Of a DNA stretch of 64,000 nt, positions 44,079 through 53,177 are shown piece by piece. A program made the position numbers and the translations under genes. Numbering within the stretch: position 1 is the first letter of the stretch; every line of letters begins with the position of its first letter. The notes beneath the pieces were generated by a model. It was not told where the DNA came from and made no database searches. It saw nothing but the letters and a program-made list of their open reading frames with translations. The DNA is from Streptomyces sp. NBC_01306 (lineage in GTDB: Bacteria > Actinomycetota > Actinomycetes > Streptomycetales > Streptomycetaceae): positions 6,711,501 to 6,775,500 of the forward strand of contig NZ_JAPEPC010000001.1 in NCBI RefSeq assembly GCF_026340465.1, read 5' to 3'.

Positions 44079-45113
44079 TCAGTCGCCGGTTCCGGCCGGC
44101 GCCGTCGGCCGCCCGACCAGTTCCCGCAGCACGTCCTCCATCGTCACCAGACCGGCGAGTGTGCCGTCGTCACCCATCACCGCCGCCAGATGCGTACGGC
44201 TGCGGCGCATCGCTGTCAGTACGTCGTCCAGCGGGCTGGCCGCACGCACCCGGGCGATGGCCCGCATCGCGGAGACCGTGAACGGCAGATCGCGCGGCAG
44301 TGCGTCCAGCGCGTCCTTGACGTGCAGATAGCCCAGAATCCGCCGGTCGTCGTCCACCACGGGAAAGCGTGAGAAGCCCGATTCGACCGACAGCTGCTCC
44401 AGCTTCTCCGGAGTCGTTCCGAGGCGCGCGTACACCACCTGCTCCAGCGGTACGACCACATCGCGCACCGGCCTCCGGCCCAGCTCCAGGGCGTCGTGCA
44501 GCCGCTCGCTCGCCCGGTCGTCGAGCAGTCCGGCCGCCGAGGCGTCGGTCACCAGACGGGCCAGCTCGTCGTCCGTGAAGGTCGCCGCGACCTCGCTCTT
44601 CGCCTCCACCCGCAACAGCTTCAGCAGTCCGTTGGCGAAGGAGTTGATCGCGAAGATCACCGGACGCAGCGCACGCGCCAGGGCGACCAGCGGAGGGCCG
44701 AGCAGCAGAGCCGCCCGTACCGGCCCGGCCAGGGCGATGTTCTTCGGAACCATCTCGCCGAAGAGCATGTGCAGATACGTGGCCACGACGAGGCTGATGA
44801 CGAAGGAGAGCGGGTGGATCAGCCCGCCGGGCATCCCGACGGTGTGGAAGACCGGCTCCAGCAGATGGGCGATGGCCGGCTCCGCGACCACACCGAGCAC
44901 CAGCGTGCAGAGCGTGATGCCGAGCTGCGCCGCCGCCATCAGCGCTGCCAGATGCTCCAGCCCCCACAGCACACTCCGCGCCCGCCGGTCGCCCTCCTCG
45001 GCGGCCGGTTCGATCTGGCTTCGGCGGACGGAGATCAGGGCGAACTCGCCACCGACGAAGAAGGCGTTGACGACCAGCGTCAGCAGCCCGATGAACAGTT
45101 GGACCACAGTCAT
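44079..45113 (-). CDS. CNNM/CBS-domain membrane protein (HlyC/CorC family, short form)
   Basis: A 344-aa protein with an N-terminal CNNM domain of about four helices (FFVGGEFALISVRRSQIE) and two CBS domains (about 200-335). The C-terminal CorC_HlyC domain of the larger neighbour is missing. CNNM proteins are linked to magnesium or cobalt transport. The gene overlaps its upstream partner by 4 bp, and the two may form a heteromer. Confidence 0.85.
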   Translation of the reverse strand: MTVVQLFIGLLTLVVNAFFVGGEFALISVRRSQIEPAAEEGDRRARSVLWGLEHLAALMAAAQLGITLCTLVLGVVAEPAIAHLLEPVFHTVGMPGGLIHPLSFVISLVVATYLHMLFGEMVPKNIALAGPVRAALLLGPPLVALARALRPVIFAINSFANGLLKLLRVEAKSEVAATFTDDELARLVTDASAAGLLDDRASERLHDALELGRRPVRDVVVPLEQVVYARLGTTPEKLEQLSVESGFSRFPVVDDDRRILGYLHVKDALDALPRDLPFTVSAMRAIARVRAASPLDDVLTAMRRSRTHLAAVMGDDGTLAGLVTMEDVLRELVGRPTAPAGTGD

Positions 45114-46507
45114 CGCGAGCCCTCTTTGCCGTTCTTGCCGTCGTTCTTTCCGTCGTTCTTGCTGTCTGTCCTGCCGTCTGTGCCGTCGTCGTCGCCGTCG
45201 GCCGCCACCGGTGCGTGCAGCAGCAGCCGGGCGGCGCGCCGCCCGGTCGCGTCCACCACATCGATCCGCCAGCCGGCCACTTCGACGGTGTCGCCCTCGG
45301 CCGGGATACGCCCCAGCTCGGTGGCGACCAGACCCGCCAGAGTCTCGTACGGGCCTTCGGCCACCCGCATCCCGATCGACTCCAGCTGGTCGGTCCTGGC
45401 GGCCCCGTCCACCGAGTAGACCGGCCGGCCGTCCGCGTCCTCGCCCGCGCCGGCGAGGTCGGGCGTCTCGTGCGGATCGTGCTCGTCACGCACTTCGCCG
45501 ACGACCTCCTCGACGATGTCCTCCAGCGTGACGACGCCGGCCGTGCCGCCGTACTCGTCGATCACCACGGACATCGTGCGCTTGCCGTACATCCGGTCGA
45601 GCAGCCGGTCCACCGTCAGCGTCTCGGGTACGAGCAGGGGCTCGCGGAGCAGCTCGGAGACGGGGAATCGCGGCCTGCGCTCCGCCGGGAGCGCCAGCAC
45701 GTCCTTGATGTCGGCGACGCCGACGACCTGGTCGAGGCTGCCCCGGTAGACCGGGAAGCGCGACAGCCCGGTGGCGCGGGTGGCATTGGCGACGTCCTCC
45801 GCGCTGGCCTGCACATCGAGCGCCACCACCTGGACTCTGGGGGTCATCACGTTCTCGGCGGTCAGATCCGCCAGGTTGAGCGTGCGGACGAAACGCTCGG
45901 CGGTGTCCTCCTCCAGCGCGCCCGCCTTGGCCGAGTGGCGGGCCAGCGCGACCAGCTCCTGGGGCGAGCGGGCCGAGGCCAGCTCCTCCGTCGGTTCCAT
46001 GCCGAGCCGGCGCAGCAGCCGGTTGGCGGTGTTGTTGAGATGGCTGATCAGCGGGCGGAAGACGGCGCTGAAGTACCGCTGGGGGGTGGCCACCACCTTG
46101 GCCACGGCCAGCGGGGAGGAGATCGCCCAGTTCTTCGGTACCAGCTCACCGACCACCATCAGGAAGACGGTGGAGAGGGCGGTACCGATCACCAGGCCCA
46201 CCGACGAGGCCGCACCGGACGGGAGGCCCACCGACTCGATGGGCCCGCGCAGCAGCTTCCCGATCGAGGGCTCGGCGAGCATACCGATGACCAGGTTGGT
46301 GACGGTGATACCGAGCTGGGCGCCCGACAGCTGGAAGGTGAGGCCGCGTACCGCCCGCAGCGCGCTCGCCGCGCCGCGCTCCCCCCGTTCTGCGGCCGCT
46401 TCGAGCTCGCTGCGCTCGACGGTCGTGAGCGAGAACTCCGCCGCCACGAAGGCCGAGCAGGCCAGCGAGAGCAGCAGTGCCACGATGAGCAGAAGCACTT
46501 CGGTCAT
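45110..46507 (-). CDS. CNNM/CBS/CorC membrane protein (HlyC/CorC family)
   Basis: A 465-aa protein with a CNNM domain (FVAAEFSLTTVERSELEAAA), paired CBS domains, the linker VIDEYGGTAGVVTLEDIVEE and a C-terminal CorC_HlyC domain. It is the long paralogue of the next gene. The last 25 residues are a charged repeat of D/N-G-K units, encoded by imperfect short repeats at about 45117-45200, where slippage could change the length. Probably a divalent-cation transporter or regulator in the cell membrane. Confidence 0.9.
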   Translation of the reverse strand: MTEVLLLIVALLLSLACSAFVAAEFSLTTVERSELEAAAERGERGAASALRAVRGLTFQLSGAQLGITVTNLVIGMLAEPSIGKLLRGPIESVGLPSGAASSVGLVIGTALSTVFLMVVGELVPKNWAISSPLAVAKVVATPQRYFSAVFRPLISHLNNTANRLLRRLGMEPTEELASARSPQELVALARHSAKAGALEEDTAERFVRTLNLADLTAENVMTPRVQVVALDVQASAEDVANATRATGLSRFPVYRGSLDQVVGVADIKDVLALPAERRPRFPVSELLREPLLVPETLTVDRLLDRMYGKRTMSVVIDEYGGTAGVVTLEDIVEEVVGEVRDEHDPHETPDLAGAGEDADGRPVYSVDGAARTDQLESIGMRVAEGPYETLAGLVATELGRIPAEGDTVEVAGWRIDVVDATGRRAARLLLHAPVAADGDDDGTDGRTDSKNDGKNDGKNGKEGSR

Positions 46508-46661
46508 CGGTTCACCTCCGTCCCATGATCGGCCAGGGAGCGGAGGAACGCGCGATGTCGGCTACTGGGACGTCGGGTACTGGGGGGCTCGCCCATGGGC
46601 GGACGCTCACACCTTTCGGTCGGTGGTACGGCGGACAACCAGCGTAAAGGAAAGGCAAAGA

Positions 46662-46686
46662 GCCGGCCGCTCCGAGTCCGGCCGGC
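46662..46686. terminator. GC-rich hairpin
   Basis: GCCGGCCG (46662-46669) and CGGCCGGC (46679-46686) form an 8-bp stem with a 9-nt loop, 70 bp after the stop of the GNAT gene at 46756. It is a plausible terminator for that gene. Confidence 0.45.
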
Positions 46687-46755
46687 CGCTCCCGCCCCTG
46701 CTTGCTCCGGTGCCCGGCCCGGCGGATCGCAACCGTCCGGCGGTCCTGTCCGTGG

Positions 46756-47175
46756 CTACAGCGGCTTGACCCACCGTCGCCAGTGGTCCTCGCGATGGTA
46801 GCCAGCCGCCGCCCAGGTGCGGTGGGCCCGTTCGTTGTCCTCCAGGACCATGGCGTCGCCCCGCCGTCCACCCAGGGCGGCGAATCGCTGTTCCGCCGCC
46901 TCCAGGAGGGCGGCGGCGATGCCCTGCCGGCGGCAGTCCGGGTGTACGGCAAGGCGGTAGAGGGAGCAGCGCCATCCGTCGAAGCCGGCTATCACGGACC
47001 CCGCGAGAAGGCCGTCGCGCTCCGCGATCAGGAGGGCTTCGGGGTCCCTGGTGACGAGCCGGGCCACTCCGTCGGGGTCGTCGCTGACGCTGGTTCCTTC
47101 AGCGGCGAGGCGCCAGAACCGCAGAACGGCGTCGATGTCCGAGAGGGTGGCGCAGCGGATATGAAGATCGCTCAT
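46756..47175 (-). CDS. GNAT-family acetyltransferase
   Basis: A 139-aa GNAT protein with the acetyl-CoA segment LAVHPDCRRQGIAAALLEAA and a short C-terminus RTWAAAGYHREDHWRRWVKPL. ATG 47175 begins the conserved region (SDLHIRCATLSDID). The substrate is unknown. Confidence 0.85.
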   Translation of the reverse strand: MSDLHIRCATLSDIDAVLRFWRLAAEGTSVSDDPDGVARLVTRDPEALLIAERDGLLAGSVIAGFDGWRCSLYRLAVHPDCRRQGIAAALLEAAEQRFAALGGRRGDAMVLEDNERAHRTWAAAGYHREDHWRRWVKPL

Positions 47176-47286
47176 GGGGCGAGCCAACCAGAACGCCCGG
47201 CTGCCGGGCGAGCGGTTTCGCTGCGAGCCGGCCGGACCGGGTGCCCGGCCGGCGCCTCGCGGCGGCCGCCGTCCCCGTAGCCGCTC

Positions 47287-47316
47287 TTGCCGGTGCTAGC
47301 GTCTGCGCGCTAGCGT
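47287..47316 (+). promoter_or_regulatory. Leaderless promoter and operator of the toxin-antitoxin pair
   Basis: TTGCCG (47287-47292) and TAGCGT (47311-47316) are 18 nt apart, placing the start at about the GTG at 47323. A perfect 7-bp inverted repeat, GCTAGCG (47295-47301) and CGCTAGC (47308-47314), runs up to the -10. This is the usual site for autorepression by a ribbon-helix-helix antitoxin. Confidence 0.6.
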
Positions 47317-47322
47317 GGTCGC

Positions 47323-47559
47323 GTGGCCAAGACTCAGCTGAACGTACGCGTGGACGAAGCGACCGCCGAAGCGGCGCGGCAGCGCGCTCTCCAGCGCGGA
47401 GTGAGCGTGAACCGCTACATCGAGGAGCTGGTGAACCAGGACGCGGGCGAGGTGGGACACACCTTCGTGGAGGCGGCCGCCGACTTCATGAAGCAGTACG
47501 CGTCGGTGTTCGCGGACGAGTCCGCCGCCGAGGGCAAGCGCCGCAAGGGCAGCCGTTGA
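47323..47559 (+). CDS. Ribbon-helix-helix antitoxin
   Basis: A 78-aa protein with an N-terminal RHH domain (TQLNVRVDEATAEAARQRAL) and a C-terminal acidic helix, presumably the toxin-neutralising part. The GTG at 47323 has no clear ribosome site, in line with a leaderless message. Its stop overlaps the TTG start of the partner. Confidence 0.8.
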   Translation: MAKTQLNVRVDEATAEAARQRALQRGVSVNRYIEELVNQDAGEVGHTFVEAAADFMKQYASVFADESAAEGKRRKGSR

Positions 47560-47927
47560 ACCTCAAGATCGATCTGGCCTGGCTGCTCATGGTCGCCGAG
47601 CACAAGACTCCCGGAGACCCTCCCGTCATCGACTGGGGTGCGCTGGTGGCTGCCGTCAGCCGGCATGATGCGGAGGTCTTCGGCGTCCCCGTCTACAGCG
47701 ACCCGTACGCGCGCGCCGCCGCTCTGCTGCAACTCCTGCTCCACGTACCGGCATTGGAGCACTCCAACGCGATGTTCGCCTCGGCCGTCGCCTATGGCTA
47801 CCTCGTCGCCTGCGGGCTGAAGGTCGTCACCTCGCCGGAGCAGGTCAGAGACCTGGCGCGGCTGGTGAAGCAGGACAAGGCGGATGTCCGGGTCATCGCG
47901 GATGAACTGCGCCAATGGAGCCTGTGA
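47556..47927 (+). CDS. Fic/Doc-like toxin, degenerate Fic motif
   Basis: A 123-aa helical protein that matches the Streptomyces group annotated as Fic-family toxin components (opening LNLKIDLAWLLMVAEHKTPG). The canonical HPFxxGNxR core is replaced by LEHSNAMFASAVAYGYLV, so AMP- or phosphate-transfer activity as in Doc is doubtful. TTG start at 47556, coupled to the antitoxin. The pair is a type II-like toxin-antitoxin module by layout. Confidence 0.7.
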   Translation: MNLKIDLAWLLMVAEHKTPGDPPVIDWGALVAAVSRHDAEVFGVPVYSDPYARAAALLQLLLHVPALEHSNAMFASAVAYGYLVACGLKVVTSPEQVRDLARLVKQDKADVRVIADELRQWSL

Positions 47928-47975
47928 GCCATCGGTCGCGCCGTATGCCGTACGCCGAACGCGCGGCACTGATCC

Positions 47976-48659
47976 TCACGAAGTCATCGGGCGATCCGGT
48001 CGCCGCGCCGTGCCCAGTACGCAGGGTGAGGAAGGCAGTCGCAGGCCGCCCTCCGGTACGTTCAGCCGCCGGTAGGTGCCGAGTTCGAAACCCGCCGCCT
48101 CGATCGCGGACAGGGTGTCCCGCGCCGTGTGACAGCCGCCGAAGAGCAGCGGCCAGACCGTACGGTCCAGGGCCCGCTGGGTAGCGGCCATCGGGTGTCC
48201 CTGACCCAGCCCGTGTTCGAAGAACCGCAGTTCACCGCCCGGCCGCAGCACCCGCCTGATCTCGGCGAGCGCCTGTGGCAGATCGCGTACGGTGCACAGC
48301 ACCAGCGACGCCACCGCAGCGTCGAACGTCCCGCTCCGCACGGGCAGCGCCTCCGCCGTCCCCGGCACCACGTCCACGGGGACCGGGGCACGCATCGCGG
48401 ACCGCACCGCCAACTGCCGCAGAGTGCGCTCAGGTTCGACGGCCACCACCTCGGAGACCGTTGCCGGGCAGTGGGCGAAATTCAGCCCGTTCCCCGCGCC
48501 GATCTCGATCACACGGCCGGAGAGGCCCGCGAGCAGCTCGGCGCGGTGGGCCGCCACCCCCGCCGTGCGGTCGGCCTTGACACTGAACCGGGCGTAGAAG
48601 CGGGCGAACAGCGGATGGTGCACGGTGTCGCTCGGGATCTTGCTGTTGCGCAGCGGCAT
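47976..48659 (-). CDS. Class I SAM-dependent methyltransferase
   Basis: A 227-aa protein with motif I VIEIGAGNGLNFAHCP, VAVEPERTL for motif II and the later VLRPGGELRFFEHGLG, the pattern of the UbiE/phospholipid methyltransferase-like group (Methyltransf_11). I start at the ATG 48659, since the upstream extension is Arg/Gly-rich and not conserved. The substrate is unknown. Confidence 0.8.
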   Translation of the reverse strand: MPLRNSKIPSDTVHHPLFARFYARFSVKADRTAGVAAHRAELLAGLSGRVIEIGAGNGLNFAHCPATVSEVVAVEPERTLRQLAVRSAMRAPVPVDVVPGTAEALPVRSGTFDAAVASLVLCTVRDLPQALAEIRRVLRPGGELRFFEHGLGQGHPMAATQRALDRTVWPLLFGGCHTARDTLSAIEAAGFELGTYRRLNVPEGGLRLPSSPCVLGTARRPDRPMTS

Positions 48660-48828
48660 CGCGGGTCTCCTCCGGCGGACGGGACGGCAGGGCGCACGGC
48701 GGTGATCGCCCCGCCCGTCCCGCTCATGCCCCGGATGGCCCGGCGCACTCCGGGAGCCGCGGGAAAATGACGCGGGCGTGGCGGACACCCGCGCCCGTCC
48801 GGCCGACACCCGCGCCCACCTGGCCGTA

Positions 48829-49521
48829 TCAGCCCGGCGCGGTGCCCCGGGTCCCGCCCAGGCGGGGTGCGAGCCAGCTCCGCGCCCGGTCCCGGAAGTC
48901 GGCCGGGGCCAGCCCGCCCGCACCCTCCGGCACCACGCCGAGCAGCGGAGCCCCGGCGACCTCCGGGAGATCCAGCAGATTGCACCGGGCGTCCAGACCG
49001 GGTTCGGCGGGCCAGCTGCCGATCACGACCCCCGCGCACTCCAGCCGCCGGGCTCGCAGGGCCTCGGCGGTCAGCGCGGTCACGTTGAGCGTGCCGATAC
49101 CGGCGAGGGCGACCACCAGCACCGGCGCCCCCATCAGCCGGGCCGCGTCCGCGAGCGTGCCGCCCTCGTCGTCGAACCGTACGAGCAGCCCGCCCGCGCC
49201 CTCGACCAGCACCAGATCGTGTTCGGCGGCCAGCTTCTGCGCCGCGTCCGCCACGTCCTGCGGGCGCAGCGGGGCGAGCCCGGCGCGCCGGGCGGCCGTC
49301 GCCGGGGCCAACGGGTCCGGGAACCGCGCCAGTTCGACGGCGGTCACCGCTCCGGCCAGCCGTGCCACCTCGGCCGCGTCGCCGTGCTCGCCGGGCAGCA
49401 GCCCGGTCTGCGCGGGTTTCAGAACGGCGACGGACCGGCCGCGCGCGGCGGCCGCCACCGCGGCGGTCACCACCGTCTTGCCGATCTCCGTGCCGGTCCC
49501 CGTCACCACGAGAATCGTCAT
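48829..49521 (-). CDS. bioD: Dethiobiotin synthetase
   Basis: A 230-aa P-loop enzyme with TGTGTEIGKTVVTAA at the start, LKPAQTG and VEGAGGLLVRF. It closes the ureido ring of biotin using CO2 and ATP. It starts 1 nt after the bioA stop, as last gene of bioB-bioA-bioD. Confidence 0.95.
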   Translation of the reverse strand: MTILVVTGTGTEIGKTVVTAAVAAAARGRSVAVLKPAQTGLLPGEHGDAAEVARLAGAVTAVELARFPDPLAPATAARRAGLAPLRPQDVADAAQKLAAEHDLVLVEGAGGLLVRFDDEGGTLADAARLMGAPVLVVALAGIGTLNVTALTAEALRARRLECAGVVIGSWPAEPGLDARCNLLDLPEVAGAPLLGVVPEGAGGLAPADFRDRARSWLAPRLGGTRGTAPG

Positions 49522-49522
49522 G

Positions 49523-50794
49523 TCATGCCTCCCTCGCCACCGCGCACACCGCACGGCAGATCCGTGCCACGTCCTGATCGCCGGTGACGTACGGCGGCAT
49601 GGTGTAGACGAGATCGCGGAACGGACGCAACCAGACGCCCTCGCGTACGGCCGCCCGGGTCGCCGCGGCCATGTCCACCTCATGGTCCAGCTGGACGACC
49701 CCGATCGCGCCGAGCACCCGGACGTCCCGGACTCCCGGCAGCTCCGCCGCCCCGGACAGACCCTCCAGCAGAGCCGTCTCCAGGCGCTTGACCTCCCCTT
49801 CCCAGTCCTGCCCGAGCAGCAGCTCGATCGAGGCGCAGGCCACCGCGGCGGCCAGCGGATTGCCCATGAACGTCGGCCCGTGCGCCAGCACCGGCACCTC
49901 GCCCCTGGCGATGCCCTCGGCCACCCGGGGGGTGCAGAGCGTCGCCGCCATCGTCAGATAGCCCCCGGTCAGCGCCTTGCCCACGCACATCACATCCGGG
50001 GTGACCCCGGCGTGGTCGGCCGCGAAGAGCTTGCCCGTACGGCCGAAGCCGGTGGCGATCTCGTCGAAGACCAGCAGCACACCGTGCGCGTCGCACGCCT
50101 CGCGGAGCACCCGCAGATACGCGGGGGAGTGGAAGCGCATCCCGCCCGCGCCCTGGACCACCGGCTCCACGATCACCGCCGCCAGCTCGTCCGCATGACG
50201 GCCGATCAGCTCATGGAGGTGGTCGGCGTACCCCTGCTCGTACTCCGCGGGAGGCGCGTCGGCGAAGACCTGCCGCGGCAGCACCCCCGACCACAGGTCG
50301 TGCATCCCGCCCTCGGGGTCGCACACCGACATGGGCTGCCAGGTGTCCCCGTGGTAGCCGCCTCGCCAGGTCAGCAGCCGCTGCTTGGCGGGGCGGCCCA
50401 CGGAACGCCAGTACTGCAGGCACATCTTGACGGCGACCTCGACCGACACCGAACCCGAGTCGGAGAGGAACACATGCTGGAGCGGCTCCGGGGTGATCTC
50501 CACCAGCTTCGCCGCAAGTTGCACGGCGGGCTCATGGGTGAGCCCGCCGAACATCACATGGCTCATCCGGTCCAGCTGGCCGCGCGCGGCCTCGTTCAGC
50601 ACCGGGTGGTTGTAGCCGTGGATCGCCGACCACCAGGACGACATGCCGTCCACCAGCTCACCCGTACCGGCGACCCGCAGCCGGACACCGGAAGCCGACT
50701 CGACGAGCAGCGGCTCCTGCCGGCCGGGCATCGGACCGTACGGGTGCCAGACATGGCGCCGGTCGAGGTCGAGCAGCGCGGCGGAGTCAGGCAT
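49523..50794 (-). CDS. bioA: Adenosylmethionine-8-amino-7-oxononanoate aminotransferase
   Basis: A 423-aa class III aminotransferase with HVWHPYGPM near the N-terminus, LVFDEIATGFGRTGK and the PLP lysine in CVGKALTGGYLTMA. It converts KAPA to DAPA using SAM as amino donor. ATG 50794 overlaps the end of bioB by 8 bp. Confidence 0.95.
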   Translation of the reverse strand: MPDSAALLDLDRRHVWHPYGPMPGRQEPLLVESASGVRLRVAGTGELVDGMSSWWSAIHGYNHPVLNEAARGQLDRMSHVMFGGLTHEPAVQLAAKLVEITPEPLQHVFLSDSGSVSVEVAVKMCLQYWRSVGRPAKQRLLTWRGGYHGDTWQPMSVCDPEGGMHDLWSGVLPRQVFADAPPAEYEQGYADHLHELIGRHADELAAVIVEPVVQGAGGMRFHSPAYLRVLREACDAHGVLLVFDEIATGFGRTGKLFAADHAGVTPDVMCVGKALTGGYLTMAATLCTPRVAEGIARGEVPVLAHGPTFMGNPLAAAVACASIELLLGQDWEGEVKRLETALLEGLSGAAELPGVRDVRVLGAIGVVQLDHEVDMAAATRAAVREGVWLRPFRDLVYTMPPYVTGDQDVARICRAVCAVAREA

Positions 50795-51848
50795 TGGGTG
50801 CGAGATCCGTTCCGGCGCCCCTGCGGCGTACCGACACCAGACCCTCGCGGTGTTCGGGCAGCGTCGTCGTCTCCGCGCCCTCCACCTCGAATCCGGCATC
50901 CGCGATCATGTCCAGATCGGCCCGGCCCGCCTGGCCCTCGCTCGTCAGATAGTCGCCGAGGAAGATGGAGTTGACGAGGTGCAGGGCGAGCGGCTGCAGG
51001 GAGCGCAGATGCACCTCGCGTCCGCCCGCCAGCCGGACCTCGGCGTCCGGGCAGACGAACCGCACCATCGCCAGGATGCGCAGACACCGCTGCGGGGTCA
51101 GATGCCAGTCCCCGGCCAGCGGGGTGCCCTCCATCGGGATCAGGAAGTTCACCGGCACCGAGTCGGGGTCGAGGCCGCGCAGTGCGAAGACCACGTCGAC
51201 CAGGTCGGCGTCGCTCTCACCCATCCCGGCGATCAGCCCCGAGCAGGCCGAAAGACCGGCGGCCTGGGCGTGCTGGACCGTATCGACCCGGTCGGCGAAG
51301 TCATGGGTGGTGCAGATGTCGGCGTAGGTGGCCTCCGACGTGTTGAGGTTGTGGTTGTACGCGTCCGCGCCCGCCGCCCGCAGCCGTTCGGCCTGGCCGT
51401 CCTTGAGCAGCCCGAGGCAGGCGCACACCTCGATGTCCTCGTTCTGCTCCTTGATCGCCTCGATCGTCTCCGAGACGCGGTCGACATCGCGGTCCGTCGG
51501 CCCGCGGCCGCTGGCGACCAGACAGACCCGCTTCGCCCCGCCCGCCACTCCGGCCGCAGCGGCCTTCGACGCCTCGTCCGGCTTCAGCCAGGTGTACTTG
51601 AGGATCTCCGCCTTGGAGCCCAGCCGCTGCGAGCAGTACGAGCAGTCCTCCGGGCAGAGGCCCGATTTGAGATTGACGAGATAGTTGAGCTTCACCCGCC
51701 GCCCGTACCACTTGCGGCGTACCTTTCCGGCTGCCGCCACCACGTCCAGCAGTTCGTCGTCGGTCGTCGCCAGCACGGCGAGCGCCTCTTCACGGGTCGG
51801 CAGTTCGCGCCGCAGCCCCTTGTCCACCAGCGTGTTCAGCAGGTCCAT
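50787..51848 (-). CDS. bioB: Biotin synthase
   Basis: A 353-aa radical-SAM enzyme with the cluster motif CPEDCSYCSQR, then YNHNLNTSE and the late FLIPMEGTPLAG. It inserts sulfur into dethiobiotin. ATG 51848 is chosen, preceded by GGATCACTCCC-type leader sequence; the frame extends six codons further. It is first in the minus-strand bio operon, divergent from bioF. Confidence 0.95.
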   Translation of the reverse strand: MDLLNTLVDKGLRRELPTREEALAVLATTDDELLDVVAAAGKVRRKWYGRRVKLNYLVNLKSGLCPEDCSYCSQRLGSKAEILKYTWLKPDEASKAAAAGVAGGAKRVCLVASGRGPTDRDVDRVSETIEAIKEQNEDIEVCACLGLLKDGQAERLRAAGADAYNHNLNTSEATYADICTTHDFADRVDTVQHAQAAGLSACSGLIAGMGESDADLVDVVFALRGLDPDSVPVNFLIPMEGTPLAGDWHLTPQRCLRILAMVRFVCPDAEVRLAGGREVHLRSLQPLALHLVNSIFLGDYLTSEGQAGRADLDMIADAGFEVEGAETTTLPEHREGLVSVRRRGAGTDLAPNA

Positions 51849-51913
51849 GGGAGTGATCCTTACCCACCGCACCGCCTCCGGCCAAGGAGGAACCCAACAA
51901 CACAGCCGTCAGG

Positions 51914-51935
51914 GGGTGTGTGTATTGCCACACCC
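51914..51935. promoter_or_regulatory. Inverted repeat between bioB and bioF
   Basis: GGGTGTG (51914-51920) and CACACCC (51929-51935) form a perfect 7-bp inverted repeat with an 8-nt spacer in the 143-bp divergent region. It could be an operator for a biotin regulator acting on both directions. It does not match the BioQ or BirA sites I know. Confidence 0.4.
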
Positions 51936-51991
51936 TGATCCCGCATCGCCCCGGCTAGGGTCTGTGAACTGCCTACAAAAAGGGACCGACC

Positions 51992-53149
51992 ATGTCTCCA
52001 GCCGTGCCCCGCGAGCCATTCGAGTGGACCGACGCCGCTGCGCGCCGCCGGGCGGACGCCGGGCTGGTGCGCACGCTTCGGCCGCGCGCGGCGGCCCCGG
52101 ACGTGCTGGATCTCGCGAGCAACGACTATCTGGGGCTGAGCAGCCGAGCCGAGATCACCGGAGCCGCGGCCGATTCGGCCCGCCGCTGGGGTGCGGGCGC
52201 CACCGGGTCCCGGCTGGTCACCGGCTCCACCGCGCTCCACGCCGAACTGGAGCGCGAGCTGGCGCGGTTCACCGGTTTCGAGGCGGCGCTGGTCTTCTCC
52301 TCCGGGTACGCGGCCAACCTCGCCGTGCTCACCGCGCTCACCGGCCGTGACGCGCTGATCGTCTCGGACGCCGCCAACCACGCCTCGATCATCGACGGTT
52401 GCCGGCTCTCCAGGGCGGCGACCGAAGTCGTCCCGCACGGTGATCCCGAGGCCGTGGCCAAGGCGCTCGACGCGTATGACGGCGGCCGGGCCGTCGTGGT
52501 CAGCGACTCGGTCTTCTCGGTCGACGGCGACGCCGCGCCGCTGCCGGAACTGGCCGCGGTGTGCCGTACGTACGGAGCGGCGCTGATCACCGACGACGCG
52601 CACGGCTTCGGCGTGCTCGGCGACGGCGGACGCGGCGCCGTGCACGCGGCGGGACTGGCGGGCGCCCCCGATGTGGTCGCCACGGTCACCCTGTCGAAGT
52701 CGCTCGGCAGCCAGGGCGGCGCGGTGCTCGGGCCCGCCCGGGTCATCGACCATCTGGTCAACGAGGCGCGCACCTTCATCTTCGACACCGGCCTGGCGCC
52801 CGCGGCGGTGGGTGCCGCGCTGGCGAGCCTGCGGCTGCTGCGGGACGAGCCGCTGCTCGCCGGCCGCGCCCGTACGGTGGCGCACACCCTGCACACACGG
52901 CTGACCGCGGGCGGACTCAGTGCGGTACGCCCGCAGGCCGCCGTCGTCTCCGTTCTCGCGCCCACGCCCGGGCAGGCGGTGCGCTGGGCGGCCGACTGCC
53001 GTGCGGCGGGCCTCGTGGTCGGCTGCTTCCGTCCGCCGTCGGTGCCGGACGGCATCTCACGGCTGCGGCTCACCGCACGCGCCGACCTGACGGACGAACA
53101 GATCGAGTGGGCGGTGGACACGGTGCTGCGCACCGCGCCCACCGGCTGA
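51992..53149 (+). CDS. bioF: 8-amino-7-oxononanoate synthase
   Basis: A 385-aa alpha-oxoamine synthase with LASNDYLGLSS, the ITDDAHGFGVLG segment and the PLP lysine in TLSKSLGSQGGAVLG. It condenses pimeloyl thioester with alanine, the first step served by the bioA, D and B products across the divergent promoter. Confidence 0.95.
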   Translation: MSPAVPREPFEWTDAAARRRADAGLVRTLRPRAAAPDVLDLASNDYLGLSSRAEITGAAADSARRWGAGATGSRLVTGSTALHAELERELARFTGFEAALVFSSGYAANLAVLTALTGRDALIVSDAANHASIIDGCRLSRAATEVVPHGDPEAVAKALDAYDGGRAVVVSDSVFSVDGDAAPLPELAAVCRTYGAALITDDAHGFGVLGDGGRGAVHAAGLAGAPDVVATVTLSKSLGSQGGAVLGPARVIDHLVNEARTFIFDTGLAPAAVGAALASLRLLRDEPLLAGRARTVAHTLHTRLTAGGLSAVRPQAAVVSVLAPTPGQAVRWAADCRAAGLVVGCFRPPSVPDGISRLRLTARADLTDEQIEWAVDTVLRTAPTG

Positions 53150-53177
53150 CGCGTCGGGCACTCCCCGACGAAAGGGC

